A stretch of DNA of 64,000 nt. It comes from Caballeronia udeis (lineage in GTDB: Bacteria; Pseudomonadota; Gammaproteobacteria; Burkholderiales; Burkholderiaceae). Below are positions 44,627 through 53,102 of the stretch, one piece after another; position 1 is the first letter of the stretch, and each line of letters begins with the position of its first letter. Both the position numbers and the translations under genes were made by a program. The stretch lies in contig NZ_FCOK02000022.1 of assembly GCF_001544555.2 (NCBI RefSeq), positions 1 through 64,000 on the forward strand, written 5' to 3'. Below the pieces are notes generated by a model. That model searched no databases, had not been told where the DNA came from, and saw nothing but the letters and a program-made list of their open reading frames with translations.

Positions 44627-45274
44627 CTAGCGCATGCGAAAGTAGGTGACGACTGTCTGCGCTACGCGCTTCAGGTGTTCTTCCGCTGCCGCTTGCGCGG
44701 CATCGCCGTCGCGGGCGAGCAGGGCTTTAAGGATGGCTTTGTGCTCGTCGATGACGACGCGGGTCGGCAAATGCTGCCGCACGCCTTCAATGCGCGGGCG
44801 GCGCACGTGCCGCGACAGCAGTGCATGCATGTCGATGAGCACAACGTTGCCCGTCATTTCGACCAGTTTCTGGTGAAACGTCTGGTTGCGCTCGAAATAC
44901 AGGCTGGGCTCGCCCGTGTCGAAATCCTTCACGAAGCGCCGATGCAGCGTTGACAGTTCCTTCAGTTGTTCGTCGCTCGCGTGCTGGCAGACCAGCCGTG
45001 CCGCATAGCCCTCCAAAGCGCCGAGCACGGCCAGTTTGTCCTCAATGGTTTCCACTGAAATGGGACTGACAATCGCACCGCGATTGCGGAACAACTGGAC
45101 GAGTCCTTCGGACGCTAGAATTTTCAAGGCCTCGCGCAGCGGGGTGCGTGACACACTGAGTTCCTCGCAAAGCTCGCGCTCGGAAATAGGTGTTCCCGGC
45201 CGCAATACGCCATCGACGATTTTATCGCGTAGGATCTCGGTAACCTGATGGTGCAGTTGTGTACTGTCTGACAT
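44627..45274 (-). CDS. GntR-family regulator, FadR/FCD subfamily (block 2, copy 2)
   Basis: A 215-residue paralogue of the regulator at 29989. Winged helix with LRDKIVDGVLRPGTPISERELCEE split over helices 1-2, VSRTPLREALKILASEGL, and wing LFRNRGAIV; the FCD domain follows with RRFVKDFDTGEPSLYF and LLSRHVRRPR. Start set at ATG 45274; the upstream part of the frame is not GntR-like. The near-identical recognition helices of the two copies suggest the same operator word, and a TTGCATTCGA box lies upstream of this gene too. Confidence 0.92.
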   Translation of the reverse strand: MSDSTQLHHQVTEILRDKIVDGVLRPGTPISERELCEELSVSRTPLREALKILASEGLVQLFRNRGAIVSPISVETIEDKLAVLGALEGYAARLVCQHASDEQLKELSTLHRRFVKDFDTGEPSLYFERNQTFHQKLVEMTGNVVLIDMHALLSRHVRRPRIEGVRQHLPTRVVIDEHKAILKALLARDGDAAQAAAEEHLKRVAQTVVTYFRMR

Positions 45275-45688
45275 TGATGGCGTGAAGGTTTCGATGCGCG
45301 GCAATGATGGTTTCACAAGGCGCAAGCCGCCTTGCGCAGTGCATCGTAGCACATTGCATTCGAAGTGAATTTGCCTTGTACACCGATCGATTTTGCACCG
45401 GCTTTGAACCTGGCCAGTCGGAGATTTTGCTGCCTCGGCACAACCGCGCCTTCTGATTGAAACGGTGGGCCAGCCATTAGTGCACCGAACTTCCAACTTG
45501 CGATACAGGGGCAAGTTAATCAAATCGCATAGAGCGAATTGGGGATTACGCCATCTTGTATGTGCGACGGTCTTGTCGACACCACCCGAAGTAGGTTATT
45601 CGCCCATTTCACCGTTTCCTTGGTGGCGAAGGGATGACCCGTTAGGTTGAAGAGCGGCTACACGCCGCCACATGTCAAGCAGTTCGGC
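45275..45688. other. 414-base gap between GntR copy 2 and a DUF4148 gene
   Basis: Apart from the operator box at 45353 nothing was recognised: no gene, no hairpin, no mobile-element remnant. GC content looks lower than in the flanking genes. Confidence 0.5.
45353..45364. promoter_or_regulatory. TTGCATTCGAA box before GntR copy 2
   Basis: ATTGCATTCGAA matches the box before GntR copy 1 (ATTGCATTCAAA) at 11 of 12 positions and lies 79 bases upstream of the start. Confidence 0.6.
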
Positions 45689-45967
45689 TTACCGTCCGGA
45701 CTGCGACGAATCGTTCAGAGCGGGGTCGACGGACACTCTATTGGCCTGTCCTACTCTAATTTGGGCGGCGATACGCGCTTCTGCCGCTTGGAAATTTCCT
45801 GGGTACTCTGGGCTGTTGCCCATCCAGGGCTCAAAGCCGGCTTTTTGGAGCTGAACAAGTTCAGCTCGGACTTGCGTGCGGGTCAACGGCTCGTTCGATT
45901 GTGCAAATGACACGACGGGAACAGTGAGCAGGAAAGCGGTGAACAATGTGTTTAGAGACGATTTCAT
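45689..45967 (-). CDS. DUF4148 small exported protein
   Basis: A 92-residue protein with a signal peptide (LNTLFTAFLLTVPVVSFAQ) and the DUF4148 core LTRTQVRAELVQLQKAGFEP. This family is expanded in Burkholderia and relatives; its function is unknown and copies are often found singly. The C-terminal part (PEYPGNFQAAEARIAAQ) is typical. Confidence 0.85.
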   Translation of the reverse strand: MKSSLNTLFTAFLLTVPVVSFAQSNEPLTRTQVRAELVQLQKAGFEPWMGNSPEYPGNFQAAEARIAAQIRVGQANRVSVDPALNDSSQSGR

Positions 45968-46377
45968 TATGTTTTCCAGCGGAAGATGCTTTTTGAATTC
46001 TCAAAATCCGCTTTAATGCCAACGGAGTTTTGATGAGCGATCGTTAAAGTTTAATGGATTGGAACGTAAGGAAGAACGCTTGAATTCGCAATTTTCCATT
46101 GTTTTTCAGCGGATAATCCACGTGCTTTTTCATTAGTCTATTTCATCGATTAGCGGGGGGTGCAACAGCGAGCGAAGGAAGCCGGGAAGCTTGCCTGTCG
46201 GGCGGATTCCTTAGAACGTGCACGGCGCTGCAGGAAAGCCGGATGCGCGCGCAACGGCGCAGCCATTTCGGCGGCGCCGGTGAGCGATGCCGTATCGAAC
46301 GCGCTTTTCTGATCGGACAGCCCGACCGAGCTGTCAAAAACCGGTTTTGTTTTGGCCCGTCCGATCCGGTTCGGGCG
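45968..46377. other. 410-base gap, possibly with a decayed coding remnant
   Basis: The first 170 bases are AT-rich and look like promoter DNA of the DUF4148 gene. On the minus strand between about 46335 and 46155 a frame reads FDTASLTGAAEMAAPLRAHP and then ends; it looks protein-like but I could not identify it. No intact gene is present. Confidence 0.4.
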
Positions 46378-46498
46378 CTACTCGAATTCGTGCATCGCGT
46401 CGATCATGAGGTTACGCAGCCACGCCGAAGCCGGGAACTGTGCGCGCTCCGCGTGGCAGTGGATCTTCACGTCGAAGCTCGCAATGTCGACCGGCAAG
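46378..46498 (-). pseudogene. C-terminal remnant of a LysR-type regulator
   Basis: The minus strand reads DLPVDIASFDVKIHCHAER, then AQFPASAWLRNLMIDAMHEF and a stop. This is the same pattern as the C-terminus of the LysR protein at 57163 (ELPIEMPTFDVTLHWHTRQ, then AATAWLRDVILETLHES). Only about the last 40 codons remain, abutting the end of a GntR gene, so the regulator was deleted or replaced. Confidence 0.75.
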
Positions 46499-47173
46499 TC
46501 ACGTGGCGGATTTTTGTATCAGATGGGCCAGGCTGTAGGCGGTGCGCTGGATGTGACAGCGCATCAGCATCTCGGCGGATCCGGTATCGCCGCGCAGGAT
46601 GGCATCGGAAATCCTGCGGTGATCGTCGTTGGAGCGGCGCACGCTGGCGTGATTCATCAGCACGCCGGCTTGCGCGCGGAAGAACGTGGTGTAGAGATGA
46701 TCGAGCATCGCCGGAAGCCGCGAATTGCCGCCAATTTCGATCAGGAGGCTGTGGTAGTGCGCGTTGGCCCGGAAATAGGCATCAGGGTCGTCAGCATCGT
46801 CTTCAGCGGCATCGAGGTGCTGTTGGGCGAGCCGCAGGCGCTCCGCGTTATCGCCCAGATGAATGCGTGAGGCGGCTTTGCTGGCCGCGAGACCTTCGAC
46901 GACTTCGCGGATCTCGAGTAAGTCCTTGATGTCCTCGGGCGTGAGCGCGCGCACCGATGCGCCGCGATAGAGATTGACCTCGAGCAGGCCCTCCGCGGCA
47001 AGGCGCGAGACTGCTTCACGGATCGAACCTCGACTCACGCCCAGGATTCTGCGCAATTCGGCTTCAATGATTCTGCTGCCCACCGCAAATCGACCGCTGC
47101 GAACGCCCTCGCGAATATGTGACATGACGAGTTCCACCGTCGAAACGTCGACGCTCTGATGCTCTGAAGTCAT
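46499..47173 (-). CDS. GntR-family regulator, FadR/FCD subfamily (block 3)
   Basis: A 224-residue regulator: winged helix (VMSHIREGVRSGRFAVGSRI, LRRILGVSRGSIREAVSRLAAEGL; about residues 16-75) and FCD domain (IREVVEGLAASKAA, YFRANAHYHSLLIEIGG, RISDAILRGD). It is not closely related to the block 2 pair. The palindrome ATCGTCCGACGAT at 47241, 67 bases upstream, and the same word before the cupin and MHS transporter genes fit the FadR-type consensus TNGTNNNACNA, so this is the likely regulator of block 3. Confidence 0.9.
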   Translation of the reverse strand: MTSEHQSVDVSTVELVMSHIREGVRSGRFAVGSRIIEAELRRILGVSRGSIREAVSRLAAEGLLEVNLYRGASVRALTPEDIKDLLEIREVVEGLAASKAASRIHLGDNAERLRLAQQHLDAAEDDADDPDAYFRANAHYHSLLIEIGGNSRLPAMLDHLYTTFFRAQAGVLMNHASVRRSNDDHRRISDAILRGDTGSAEMLMRCHIQRTAYSLAHLIQKSAT

Positions 47174-47240
47174 GTTTTTAGCGGCCCCCGAAACTACGAT
47201 AACGAATGGATTTTAGCGCGGATCGGGCTAAAAGGGCATT

Positions 47241-47253
47241 ATCGTCCGACGAT
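47241..47253. promoter_or_regulatory. ATCGTCCGACGAT operator before the block 3 GntR gene
   Basis: A perfect ATCGT-CCG-ACGAT palindrome matching TNGTNNNACNA. Located upstream of the regulator at 47173, suggesting autoregulation. Confidence 0.7.
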
Positions 47254-47333
47254 CCGGTGCAGCACGCCCCGTCGACCGGTTGCCAGTCCCTTGCGGCCGC
47301 TGAAAACCGTTTGCTTCGACGCTTGAACGGGCA

Positions 47334-47366
47334 ACGGCCGGTCGTTGCATGAATGTGACCGGCCGT
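47334..47366. terminator. strong hairpin after the amidohydrolase gene
   Basis: Perfect 10-bp inverted repeat ACGGCCGGTC / GACCGGCCGT with a 13-base loop, 68 bases after the amidohydrolase stop on the minus strand. There is no T run at its minus-strand end, so it may end the operon with Rho, protect the 3' end, or be something else. Confidence 0.5.
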
Positions 47367-47433
47367 GACTTTATCACCTGCTTTTGCAAGCCGGCTCGTG
47401 GGGAGCGCTCAATGGCCTGCGCCACTTGCATGG

Positions 47434-48588
47434 TCAGACGGGCAAACCGTATAGACCCGCGGCATTACGGAACGCGACCTTGTCGCGATCATCCGCGCTC
47501 AGATGACCGAACAGCTTCGAGATATAGGCTTGGGAGTCGGGCCAGATGCCGTCGGGATGGGGAAAGTCCGAGGCCCAAAGAATGTTGTCGAGACCGACCA
47601 GTTCGAGCACCGGTAAGGCAGACTCTTCGGTCTGGAACGACGCAAAACATTGCCGGTGCCAGTATTCCGATGGCCGCAGCGATAGCTTGAGTGTATGCCT
47701 GAATTCCTCATCCCAGGACCAGTTCATACGGTCGAGAATGTACGGAATCCAGCCCACGCCGGATTCGGCGAAGACAATCTTGACCTTCGGAAAGCGTTCG
47801 AGCACGCCGCCCATCACCAGCCCGGTCAGCACGCGGGCCGCTCGGAAAAACTGGCCGCATGCGAAAGCCGCGCCACGCGCGCCTTCCTTGGTCGCCGGAT
47901 CCCATGTCTCCCACTGGGGTGGAAATTCCGGCCCGAAGGTATGAAAGTGCACCGGCATGCCGGCTTCGCTCGCGAACGCCCAGAATGGATCCCAGTCCGG
48001 ATGGTAGTACGGCTTGGCGACGGGCGATGCCGCGGCCATGTCGAGACCGCGAAGACCGCCCAGGCGTACGACACGGCGCGCTTCTTCAAGCGCCATCTCC
48101 GGTGTGTGACAGGGGATGTTGGCGAGGCCAAGCAGGCGCTGCGGATAGTGTGAGCAGAACGTGCGGAGCCAGTCGTTATAGACGCGAAGCATCTCGATGG
48201 ACGCTTCCTCGTCCTTGAGACGTTCCGACATGCCGAGGATACCGTAGAGGATTTCTCCGTCGACGCCGTCGCGATCCTGGTCGATGACTCGCAGATGAGG
48301 TTCGGAAATCCGCCGGACCCCGCGCTTGCCGTCTTCGAAGAGGCCTTCGGCGGCCATTCTGTCGGCGCGTTCCTGCTTGCCGGCTTCATAAGGGCGGCCG
48401 GTTGCGCCAAGGCCGCAAGCAAAGCCGAGGTGAAGGCCGCTGCGGGTGGTCCAGCGCGCTCCTTTCGGCGTGTCCTCCACGTAGGGCATACGGTCGCGAT
48501 AGGCGGACGACGCGTTAGCGACGAACAGGTCTGGCGGCAACCACGACAGGTCGATGTGCGAATCTCCCGAGATGCAACGTTGTCTCAT
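47434..48588 (-). CDS. amidohydrolase-family protein (block 3)
   Basis: A 384-residue ACMSD-type amidohydrolase. The first metal motif is GDSHIDL, and later ligand regions are MPVHFHTFG (about residues 205-213), FAESGVGWIPY and WASDFPHPDG with the catalytic Asp (about 348-357). It is larger and only distantly related to the two block 2 members. Last gene of the block 3 operon, 127 bases after the flavin reductase. Probably a decarboxylase or hydrolase of an aromatic-derived acid. Confidence 0.87.
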   Translation of the reverse strand: MRQRCISGDSHIDLSWLPPDLFVANASSAYRDRMPYVEDTPKGARWTTRSGLHLGFACGLGATGRPYEAGKQERADRMAAEGLFEDGKRGVRRISEPHLRVIDQDRDGVDGEILYGILGMSERLKDEEASIEMLRVYNDWLRTFCSHYPQRLLGLANIPCHTPEMALEEARRVVRLGGLRGLDMAAASPVAKPYYHPDWDPFWAFASEAGMPVHFHTFGPEFPPQWETWDPATKEGARGAAFACGQFFRAARVLTGLVMGGVLERFPKVKIVFAESGVGWIPYILDRMNWSWDEEFRHTLKLSLRPSEYWHRQCFASFQTEESALPVLELVGLDNILWASDFPHPDGIWPDSQAYISKLFGHLSADDRDKVAFRNAAGLYGLPV

Positions 48589-48715
48589 GCTAACTCCTGA
48601 ACATAGGTTGTGTTGAATGGGCTGGGTAAGCGTCGGTTTGCCAAATGGCCCTGCCTGATCGAATTGCTGTCAGGCAGTAAAGTAAGGAGAACTTCGCGGT
48701 GCGTGTCATGCACTA

Positions 48716-49228
48716 TCAAAGCGGTTGACCTAGCGTATGGTATTTCCCGTGATGAAAAATCAATGGGCGCCGGGCCTGATAGCGATGCTCTTCGACCAGG
48801 CCGATGAACAGAACATGATCGCCATAGGTCTGATGCGACACGATGCGGCATTCGAAAATCGCGGCGCAGCCCTGAATCCGCGGCACGGCGCCGGGACCAA
48901 AACGCCATGTCACACCCTCGAAGCGGTCGTCGCCGGGCCGCGCGAACCGGCGCGAAATGTCGATCTGGTCCTCCGACAGCACGTTGACGGTGAAATGAGA
49001 AGCGGCCAGAAACGTCTCTGCGCAGCCGCTGCTCGTGCGCAGCGACCAGAGTACGAGTGGTGGTTCGAGCGACAGCACGTTAAACGAGTTGGCCGTCAGT
49101 CCGACGGGGTCGCCCGTGGAAGATGCGGTCGACAAGATGGTTACCCCTGTCGAGAAGGCGCTCAGCGCCTGGCGCAGTGACACCTGCGGCGACAGTCCCT
49201 CTGCAACGCTCGGCGTAACGTCTGTCAC
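48716..49228 (-). CDS. flavin reductase-family protein (HpaC-like)
   Basis: A 170-residue FMN/FAD reductase domain protein: LRQALSAFSTGVTILST, GLTANSFNVLSLEPPLVLWSL, FTVNVLSEDQ and the final HHGKYH match the family. Such proteins supply reduced flavin to a separate oxygenase component. No matching flavin-dependent monooxygenase is found in the window. Its ATG overlaps the stop of the upstream MmgE/PrpD gene (ATGA). Confidence 0.88.
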   Translation of the reverse strand: MTDVTPSVAEGLSPQVSLRQALSAFSTGVTILSTASSTGDPVGLTANSFNVLSLEPPLVLWSLRTSSGCAETFLAASHFTVNVLSEDQIDISRRFARPGDDRFEGVTWRFGPGAVPRIQGCAAIFECRIVSHQTYGDHVLFIGLVEEHRYQARRPLIFHHGKYHTLGQPL

Positions 49229-50625
49229 GACTGCGCTCCCATAAGAATCGGCACGACCTCGTGAAGATCGCTTGCTGTCTCAAGCTGCAAGGCGTGTTCA
49301 ATGATCGCGGTCTGTGCGGCTGCCGGAAGGCTCGCCGTGCAGTCGAAGAACTTTCTGATGAGCGGTTGCGCCTCGGCTTCTGGCGTTTCCGTTCCCCGGG
49401 CAATATCCGGGTTGCTTGCGTGTTCGTGGCCATCGCGGGTATGGATGTTTAACTGGCCGGATGCGCGTACGCCGTTGTTGTCGCGTGCACTGGTTTCCAG
49501 ATGAATCCGCTGCGCCAGCGCGCAGACGCGTGAGTGGGTCGCAGCCCAATCCTGAGCGAAGTGAGAGAGCCGCACGTTGCCTTCACTGAGCGCCAGCGCG
49601 ATCGCGTACTTCATGCTGAAGCGGGTGCGCTCGGGCGACGGCACTTCGTTTCCCGCGTCGTACGGTTGACACAGTTCTGCGGCTGCCCCGTCGACGCACA
49701 CGATTACCTTCTGAACGTCGTCGGCTGTTAGCTGTAATCTCCTGCGCAGATCGATTGCGGATTCGATATAGGCTTGTGCGCCATCGCAAGCGGGATATGG
49801 CTTGAATCGCAGGTCGGCCGTCATCCAGCGTTGGCCGAGATCGCTTCCGATAACATCGAGTTGGTAGGCACCGGCACCCGCAAACGCATTGAGAAAACCT
49901 TTACTGCCTTCGATAGCGGAACGCGAACCCAGAAAGCCTCGCTGCGCCATTCTTGCTGCGACGACGCCCGCGCTGGCTGCGCTGCCGGCGCTCACCAGTC
50001 TGAAGTTGCATGACGCGGCGGTCCACTCGTGCGAACCGGCCGCAAAGCTGGACACGGCACCGATCGCGAGCGCGGTCTGGTCGCCAGATAAACCGAGCAC
50101 GCGCGCCGCTGCGGCCGCGGCGCCGAATGCCCCGCAAGCCGACAGCGGTGCAACACCGTTTTTCGCCATGGCCGCGGCGCCTGACGCCGCTATGCGGATG
50201 CAAACTTCGATACCGGCAGCCAGCGCAGCGAGCGCGGTACGGCCGTTCACCCGTTCTGTCTGCGCGAGCGCCAGGACCGCAGGGAGCACTACCGCGCCGG
50301 GATGGGTCAGCGAGTCGAGGTGGATGTCATCGAAGTCGAACCCGTGCATCATTGCGCCGTTGACGAATGCGGCGGTGCGCGCCGAACTGCGCTGCGTCGT
50401 GCCGATGAGGGAACAGGCCGCGAGTTCAGCATCCGCTGCTGCCATGTCGAGAAGTTGGCGCGCCAGCGGTTCCTCGCGAAACGCGATGGCGACGCCTAGC
50501 GCATCGAGCACGTGAAGCTTCAGCTTACGCGCGAGGGGCGCAGGCAACGCGTCATAGTTCAGTGCGGCGACGAAGTGCCCCAGTGTTTCGCTACAGGTCG
50601 AAGACCTTGGGATCGCGTGATTCAT
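49225..50625 (-). CDS. MmgE/PrpD-family protein, downstream copy
   Basis: A 466-residue member of the MmgE/PrpD family (2-methylcitrate dehydratase, iminodisuccinate epimerase, cis-aconitate decarboxylase). Family motifs are LKLHVLDALGVAIAF, NGAMMHGFDFDDIHLDSLTHPGA split around the active site (about residues 85-108) and RFKPYPACDGAQAYIES. Start set at ATG 50625, which overlaps the stop of the upstream copy (ATGA). The reaction is not readable, but two copies in series suggest a heteromer or two steps on related tricarboxylates. Confidence 0.88.
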   Translation of the reverse strand: MNHAIPRSSTCSETLGHFVAALNYDALPAPLARKLKLHVLDALGVAIAFREEPLARQLLDMAAADAELAACSLIGTTQRSSARTAAFVNGAMMHGFDFDDIHLDSLTHPGAVVLPAVLALAQTERVNGRTALAALAAGIEVCIRIAASGAAAMAKNGVAPLSACGAFGAAAAAARVLGLSGDQTALAIGAVSSFAAGSHEWTAASCNFRLVSAGSAASAGVVAARMAQRGFLGSRSAIEGSKGFLNAFAGAGAYQLDVIGSDLGQRWMTADLRFKPYPACDGAQAYIESAIDLRRRLQLTADDVQKVIVCVDGAAAELCQPYDAGNEVPSPERTRFSMKYAIALALSEGNVRLSHFAQDWAATHSRVCALAQRIHLETSARDNNGVRASGQLNIHTRDGHEHASNPDIARGTETPEAEAQPLIRKFFDCTASLPAAAQTAIIEHALQLETASDLHEVVPILMGAQS

Positions 50626-52022
50626 ACGGACTCCAGATCGACTGCTACAGCACCAGGTGAGCAAGCGAGTGATGCTGTGAAGTGGCGCAGGTCGCTCGTT
50701 GCGCGAAGCTGCGACACGCATTCGAAGATACGTGTTGCTTGCTCGTCGCCGACGGCCGGCACGGCGTTCTGAAAAAACTTGCGCGTGATTGATTCGGCCG
50801 ACCACGGATTTTGCGGCGTGCCGCGGCAGGCAAGCGTCTGCTGAGTCAGTTCGCGCCCATCGCGTAGCAGTACGCTGACGTAGCCGCGCAGCGCGACGCC
50901 TTCGGCATAGTGCTCATCGACGACGTAGCGGACCTTGCGTGCAAGATCGCTGCGCCAATTCTGGCGGACGGTGTCGGGCAGGAAGGTTGCGTGGCTGACA
51001 TCGCGGTCAATCAACGCGGAGGCGACCGCGTACGGCATGCTGAACTTCGCGCCGTACTCGCTAGGCGGAACAATTTTTTCTTCAATGGGCTCGCATAGCC
51101 GAAGACCGATCAAGGTGCTGACGCGAACCTCGATACATTCGATGTCTTCCCGCGCGAAACTGTGTCGCGCGGCGATATCGAGCGCGCAGTCAATGTACGG
51201 ATGCAGACCCTGGCAGCACGGATAGACCTTGTAGGCGAGGCGCGTGGCCTCCCAGCGCGAGCCCAGTTCATGCGTGAGTTCCGCGAGGTCGTAAGCGCCT
51301 TCGCCGGCGAGAGACGGCAGAAACCCGTAAGTGCCTTCGATCGACGTGGCGGGCGCCGTGAAGCCGCGCGAGGCCAACTCTGCAGCGAGCAACCCTGCCT
51401 GCGCGGCAATGCCCGAGTGAATGCATTTGTTCGATGAACCGTCGATCGTACTTTCATGCAAACCTGACGCATGAGCGGCTGCAATGCCGATCGCACTGAC
51501 TGTTTGCTGTTCGCTCAGGCGCATCATCCACGCCGCGCCAAGCGCGGCACCGAGCGTCCCGCACGACGAGGTCGGATGAACGCCGCGGCGCAGCAGCGCC
51601 GGGCCGCCAGCCAACCCAAGGCGTGCAGTCATTTCGATCCCGAGGGCCATCGCGGTGAGCAGGTCGGGGCCGGAGCGCCGGTATTTCTCCGCTAATGCCA
51701 GCATCGCAGGAAAGAGGGTAGCCGTCGGATGCAGGACCGCGTCGAGATGCGTATCGTCGAAGTCCAGACCGTGGCCGAGGCAACCGTTGAAAAACGCCGC
51801 GCTTCTTGCCGGGACGCGTTCAGCAAGGCCTAGCAGCGTGGCTTCAGGTGCGCCGCCGTCAGCGATCGTGAGTTCGGCCAGGAGACGCGCGTAGGCCAAT
51901 GAATTGGCGACGAGACATACGCCGATGGTGTCTAGCGTATGCCAGCGCATCTCTTCGAATACGGTGTCGGGAATCGTTGCTTCGCGGACAAACCGCGCGT
52001 AGTGCTGTGCGATCGTGCTCAT
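50622..52022 (-). CDS. MmgE/PrpD-family protein, upstream copy
   Basis: Also 466 residues when started at ATG 52022, which has AGGA at seven bases. ATGs at 52040 and 52073 and a TTG at 52115 overlapping the stop of the upstream gene are alternatives. Motifs are MRWHTLDTIGVCLVA, NGCLGHGLDFDDTHLDAVLHPTA split around the active site, and YKVYPCCQGLHPYID. Paralogue of the downstream copy, with the same length and the same H-G-x-D-F-D-D core. Confidence 0.87.
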   Translation of the reverse strand: MSTIAQHYARFVREATIPDTVFEEMRWHTLDTIGVCLVANSLAYARLLAELTIADGGAPEATLLGLAERVPARSAAFFNGCLGHGLDFDDTHLDAVLHPTATLFPAMLALAEKYRRSGPDLLTAMALGIEMTARLGLAGGPALLRRGVHPTSSCGTLGAALGAAWMMRLSEQQTVSAIGIAAAHASGLHESTIDGSSNKCIHSGIAAQAGLLAAELASRGFTAPATSIEGTYGFLPSLAGEGAYDLAELTHELGSRWEATRLAYKVYPCCQGLHPYIDCALDIAARHSFAREDIECIEVRVSTLIGLRLCEPIEEKIVPPSEYGAKFSMPYAVASALIDRDVSHATFLPDTVRQNWRSDLARKVRYVVDEHYAEGVALRGYVSVLLRDGRELTQQTLACRGTPQNPWSAESITRKFFQNAVPAVGDEQATRIFECVSQLRATSDLRHFTASLACSPGAVAVDLESV

Positions 52023-52111
52023 CTTGGTGTTCCTGTCCATAGCCTGCAGCCGGCCGACATGCTGTTCTGTCATGGCGATTCGCTGGCGCCAGGCGTGGGT
52101 ATTCGCGGTAC

Positions 52112-52981
52112 TCAATCGACGTAGCGCCGCTCGATCTCATTCAACATCGAAAGGCCGACGATCTCGTTCAATTGCGCGAACGACACTTGCGATGGGTACG
52201 CGGCCTCGTCATCGGCCAGATGTGCCGCCAGATGCGCTTGAATCGCACCGGCGACGCTATAAAGAAGCGAAGGGTCGATGACGACGCGAAAGCCGATCTC
52301 GCGCACCGTTTGCCGGTCGAGGTAGCGCATATAGGTCTCGCCGCCGCGCGAGTTGTTGCCCAATGTCGGCACGTCCATGCGCTCGACGAACTCCTTCATC
52401 TCGTCGATATCCTGCAACGCTTCCATAAAGACGATGTCCGCGCCGGCGGCCTGAAATTCCAGACAGCGCTGCATCGCTTCGTCGAAGCCCAGCAGCCTGC
52501 GGGAATCCGTGCGAGCGAGGATCACGATGTCTTCGCCCAAGGTTTCCCGGGCGTCGACAGCGGCACGGATCTTCGCCACCGCCTCCGGGCGCGAAATGAC
52601 GGCTTTCGCGCCGATATGGCCGCAACGCTTGGGCATCACCTGATCTTCGAGCATGAGGCCGGCGGCGCCTGCTTTCCGAAGTTCCATCACCGTGCGCCGT
52701 ACGTTCATCGCATTGCCATATCCCGTGTCCGCGTCGACGATCACTGGAAATCCCGGCAAATGAGTCGTCACATCGCGGACCTGTGCAGTCATTTCGGATA
52801 GCGTCAGATACCCGGTATCAGGGAGACCGAGGCGGGTCGCAGACACCTGGTATCCGCTCAGAAACGTGAGCGGATACCCAGCGTTGCGCATCATCCTCGC
52901 CGACATCGCGTCATAGCAAGCGGGGACGAAATGGGTCGTTGGCTCAACCAGCAACTGTCTTAGGTTTTCTACAGCGTTCAT
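52112..52981 (-). CDS. isocitrate lyase/PEP mutase-superfamily enzyme
   Basis: A 289-residue TIM-barrel enzyme started at ATG 52981, which has AGGAA at seven bases. Motifs are VPACYDAMSARMMRNAGYP, LSGYQVSATRLGLPDTG, PVIVDADTGYGNAMNVRRTV, and the catalytic-loop region EDQVMPKRCGHI. The K-R-C-G-H order is that of the 2-methylisocitrate lyase/oxaloacetate decarboxylase group. With two MmgE/PrpD proteins next door, a methylcitrate-like dehydration and cleavage sequence is an attractive but unproven idea. Confidence 0.88.
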   Translation of the reverse strand: MNAVENLRQLLVEPTTHFVPACYDAMSARMMRNAGYPLTFLSGYQVSATRLGLPDTGYLTLSEMTAQVRDVTTHLPGFPVIVDADTGYGNAMNVRRTVMELRKAGAAGLMLEDQVMPKRCGHIGAKAVISRPEAVAKIRAAVDARETLGEDIVILARTDSRRLLGFDEAMQRCLEFQAAGADIVFMEALQDIDEMKEFVERMDVPTLGNNSRGGETYMRYLDRQTVREIGFRVVIDPSLLYSVAGAIQAHLAAHLADDEAAYPSQVSFAQLNEIVGLSMLNEIERRYVD

Positions 52982-53102
52982 CGGGAGTTCCTCATGGAAT
53001 ATCGAATCGGCATCGGGCATTTGCGGTCGAACCGCGTCAAGTTTGCGCAGACGATGATGAGCACCTTCGCCGGTATTGAGAGGGACCGGTGCCCGAGATC
53101 GT

